DNA of 64,000 nucleotides from contig JABVXV010000009.1 in NCBI GenBank assembly GCA_013365325.1, positions 372,001 to 436,000 of the forward strand, in the 5' to 3' direction. Below are positions 60,360 through 64,000 of the stretch, piece by piece. The position numbers and the translations under genes were made by a program. The notes under the pieces are model-generated. The model was not told the origin of the DNA, ran no database searches, and was given only the letters and a program-made list of their open reading frames with translations. Numbering within the stretch: the first letter of the stretch is position 1; each line of letters opens with the position of its first letter. Source of the stretch: Dipetalonema caudispina (taxonomy: Eukaryota; Nematoda; Chromadorea; Rhabditida; Onchocercidae).

Positions 60360-62251
60360 CTAATTTTTTTTAAAGTGTTCAAAGCTTCATTCATTTTCAA
60401 CAATTGATATTTTTTCCAATCGTGCAATCATTTTCTGTCAACAAAAACTTATTTAAAAGATTAAGCAACTTTAATTGGAATTTGAATTTTGAGTACTTTG
60501 AGTAAATTCCAATTCTATTAGGACTAATTTCCAAGAGCTGTTCGATAAGAAGGATCAAAATATCTCTGTCCATTTGATATAAACCTTGAAAGTACAAGTA
60601 ATTGTGGTGAAGCTTACGAAATTAATTTAATATTTCAAGACATTATAGGCTTTTTGTTAATTATCGTTGTTATCGAAATCCTCATTTTTTTTTTATGACC
60701 TTGTTCTCTTCTTCCTAGCTTAGACTACTAAGGCGCCTGAGCCCAAAATAGAGAAAAAAAAGTGGCTAAATGTCGTAAGCTAAACTAGCTTGAACTGAAG
60801 GAACCATTCATGTCAACAGTCATCCATAAAAAATGAATAGTTCGGATTTCATTTTTTCATTTCAAATTTACTTAACACTTAAAATGCGCGTAATTCTCAC
60901 ACCGACGTCTTTCTGGTTCTGGAACGATTATATGTTTGTTATCCATTTTTCTTTTTTTCCTCCTATAATTTGAAATATCGTTCCAGTTTTTCATCTTTTC
61001 CTCTCCCTCTTGCTCTTTTTGATATTCTATCGCTACTTGTAAATGTATATATATATAACTTGAAAGTTACGAAAGGTTGAGAAGAAACGTGATTGATCCT
61101 CCAGAGATTAAGAATTTAAACGATTAATCAATTCAAATGTAGAAGAATTGAGAACAATTTCAGGACATTTCTAACATTGGAGCTTAATTAATTACCATCA
61201 CTTTCACTTGAAAAAAGGTGGTTCTTCTGAAATTTTGAGACTTCACTTTTCTCTTCCTCTGATTTCCAATTAAAATCTTTTACAATTTTTGTATTTTGTG
61301 TTTGTGTGTCGCCTCATTTATTACTGTGATTTTTTTAGTTCTCAATCTTTTCTATTTCTCTGATACTGTAAACAACAACTGGATGCCAACAAAATGCAAT
61401 TACCGTTGCCTCAAATTGACTTCATTTATATGCTGCCAATACTAAGTTCTTTCATACTTTCTATTGTCAACGCTGTTTGTTGAGTATCCAAGTGATTTGT
61501 GAATATTATATTAAGCAAATATTGTTTCTTTTTGGCACTTTGGAAAAGTCTTTCAAGAAGTTACAGAAGGTGCAAAGAGTATGTACGACCCACCCAGCAT
61601 GTTTTTGCTCGATATCTTAAGCTATCGATTACAAACATAATTAATTAGGCATGACTTGTTTCGATCTCGTGCCAGATTTCAGGTAATGTCTAAAATAGGA
61701 GAAATAAGAATGCAGTTACAAAGATACCAGTATTTACTTGGTCATAATAATTATAATTACTATGTAACACAATGAAGTTTATAAAAGTAAGAGATAAAAC
61801 ATCGATCCTTAAAAAAGGATTCTTGAGAAGCCAAAGACATGTGAAAGAAACAAAAAAAAAAAAATGAAAATCTTCCTTTGTTTGCTGAAAAATTACAAGG
61901 CGAAAAAACGTATAAATGAAAGTTGAAAATAAAGTCTTCTCCTACCACTTTCTGCGAAAAGAAAAAAAGAAGTATATACGGAAAAAACAGCAACGATAAA
62001 TTCATAACAGTTTTCCCATGTCATTTTAAATTGGGAGGCACTGTCACCTCGAGAACTCCTAAGGGTTTATGTTAACAAAAAAGAAAAGAAATAGAAAATT
62101 ACTGAACCTAGAAACTAAGTAAAATTAAAACAGCTGAAATAAATCTGGCAATATAATCAAAATAGAAGGCACAATTAATAGTTCACAAATGATAATTTTA
62201 GCTCTTTTATATACAAAAAATAACGATACCCAAAGTCACAAAATCACCATA
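60360..62251. other. Convergent intergenic region (lin-42 / TOP3B 3' ends)
   Basis: AT-rich with T- and A-runs. It holds the 3' UTRs of both convergent genes. No exon-like segment or RNA gene was recognised. Confidence 0.55.
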
Positions 62252-63959
62252 TCACCTCCTCGGTGTAATTCGACCACGACTTTTTATTGATGGACCGCCA
62301 CCGCGTTTTTGTCGCAAATTAACATGTCGCCGTTGAATAGGCTGCTCCGCACTATACGCATGATTTAAATTCACCAAATGTGAAATGGATTTGTCACAAA
62401 AAACACAGCCTCTATACGTGCTTCTCTCCTCTGGCAAAGGTGACTTATCCTGCAAATGAACTGGATGAAGGAGTTTCCCAATGCATAATAGAGAGTGAAA
62501 ACATTTATAAAAATAGTTTCTGTTATAAAATTTGTGTTTTAAAGAAAAGATAATTATTTTTCCAAAATAACATAATCACAACTTTTAGATTTCTTAAATA
62601 TGAATCCAGAATTTCTTTTTTTCCCGACTTGGATTTAACAGCAAACTTCACTAGTTTGACAAGTCATGCATAAGGTTACCTTATATTCAGCAGAAAATAG
62701 CTGTGCACCACAATCTTCACACTGCTTGGTAAGAACTTTAACGCGCAATGCACCTTCGAAAACAGCTACAACAGCAGAGCACCTGTTGCAAGAGATACGC
62801 CATTTCGGTGCAGACTGTGGATCCAACACCAATACCCCATGACCAGCAGCACATTGACGCGGACACTGCACCACTCCTAGCGTTCTAGAAAACAGAAGCT
62901 ACAAAAACTCTTGCGTATAACAAGAATTTTTGACTCATTAACCAACTTTTAGAAGTCAACCTTTTATATGTGACTTAATCATGGAAGCTGCAGAAGTGCA
63001 GGATTACCTCCCGCTTACCAAGTATTATGTAGCTAACAGATAATTATTTTGCGACTTACAGAAATGAGTGAGGACACACAGGATTAGAACATTCGTGACA
63101 TCCTGAACCTTTTCTCATTCCCTCAAATGGTGGGTTGTTAAAACAGTAAGGACAAAGCGCATATGACATCGATAATTTTCCTGTAAATACAACAGGTATT
63201 ATCTAAGCAAATATTTTATTTTTAACTTTGGTCTATTTGTTTCTTCATCAATCCTAGTACATGAACTTTTTCTCGGTGATTAAACATTAACCACTCTTAA
63301 GTTTCTTTCAAGCTTCTACTTAAGATCTGGAACAGAAAATGGAACAATATGTCATTCTTAAAATTAGTTATTTAGAAAATCCATTCAAATTTTCAAAAAA
63401 AAGTAGTTTACCTCCAGGACCTTGCCAATAAATCAAATCAAAATCATCCAAAGGGCACTTGTTTTCACCATGCAGCCTCAATAGCCCATCTTTGGCAGAA
63501 GGTAATGAATATGTATCCTAAAAGCATGTAAAAAATAATGCCACTTCTTTCAAGTCCTGTTAACATTCATTTATACTTTTACTTAATTACCTGACAATTT
63601 GGGCAATGCAAACGTTGTGGTTTGGAGGCAACAAGTTTCATAAAACGTCGACATTTGCCACATCTGCTAAATGGTTTTCCCGAAGCAGCAAGTGATGTGA
63701 ATGAATCTGAACAAATATGTAAAGAATTTTCGATTTACATTCTAAAATCCTACCATTTGCACTAGGAATATCGAAGAAAGAATAGTGATCCTATCACATT
63801 TTAAACATAAATTAGATTCATTAGCAATTTTAGATTCATTGTTGTTTGCAAACGATGAAAGACATTCTTTTTACCTTCAAAAAGAGAATCCACAAGACCA
63901 ATATTTTCTACAAAGTAGATGAATTTAAGACGGAAATTTTCAAGCACATGATTCTTGAC
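62252..63959 (-). CDS. TOP3B: DNA topoisomerase III beta, C-terminal part (cut by window end)
   Basis: Type IA topoisomerase acting on DNA and RNA, with TDRD3/FMRP as partners in animals. Six exons are visible (from the 3' end: 62252-62449, 62680-62884, 63060-63180, 63412-63517, 63591-63706, 63875-63959), all in phase, giving the last 276 residues; the N-terminal catalytic core with the active-site tyrosine lies beyond 64000. The visible part is the zinc-binding tail: CGKCRRF..LHCPNCQ, CPYCFNNPPFEGMRKGSGC, GVVQCPRQCAAGHGVLVLDP, PKWRISCNRC and CEDCGAQL, followed by KSPLPEE and GCVFCDKSISHLVNLNHA. Vertebrate TOP3B ends in a long RGG box; here the tail is only about 30 residues with one RGG and scattered RG/RR. 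The gene is cut only by the window edge. Confidence 0.94.
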
Positions 63960-64000
63960 CTGTAAATATGGATATGGTGAACAAATTCAGTAATAGAGTT

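Noticed and set aside
1..64000. CRISPR arrays, rRNA, tRNA or intact transposons
   Set aside because: I looked for repeat-spacer patterns, tRNA T-arm motifs, and transposase or reverse-transcriptase motifs and found none; a tRNAscan or RepeatMasker run would be decisive.

Overview
The window is nuclear DNA of a nematode, most likely a filarial or related spirurid. The evidence is AT-rich non-coding sequence, genes cut into many small exons by mostly short introns with TTTCAG-type 3' ends, likely spliced-leader acceptor sites just before start codons, and proteins that read like Caenorhabditis/filarial orthologues (LIN-42, a tandem-repeat galectin of the LEC-1 type, a nematode Argonaute). I assembled every gene model by hand, joining exons by GT..AG sites and reading-frame phase. 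All models except the truncated TOP3B are complete.

Layout. 1-5630: non-coding with microsatellites. 5631-14345 (+): a 22-exon Argonaute with an intact catalytic tetrad; a 100-N assembly gap lies in one intron and is flanked by a falsely duplicated 121 bp. 15530-20812 (-): EPS15/EHS-1 endocytic adaptor, convergent with the Argonaute. 20813-22444: spacer containing a strong microRNA-like hairpin. 22445-24371 (-): a small secreted protein I do not recognise. 27833-32669 (-): tandem-repeat galectin. 32670-41130: about 8.5 kb without a recognisable gene, between the divergent galectin and dynein genes. 41131-41532 (+): roadblock dynein light chain, followed 0.6 kb downstream by 42130-47194 (+): ATAD3 mitochondrial AAA ATPase; the two may form an operon. 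47195-53313: spacer with a GC-rich block and one orphan exon. 53335-60359 (+): LIN-42, the nematode PERIOD homologue. 62252-63959 (-): C-terminal part of DNA topoisomerase III beta, running off the right end.

These are mostly housekeeping and developmental genes rather than one pathway. The thematic links are loose: small-RNA regulation (the Argonaute and a possible microRNA gene), developmental timing (LIN-42) and RNA-linked topology (TOP3B). No mobile element, CRISPR array, rRNA or tRNA was recognised. The most interesting unexplained signals are the hairpin at 21598-21666, an approximately 40-bp near-perfect foldback in an ATAD3 intron, the orphan secreted gene, and the unexplained exon upstream of lin-42.
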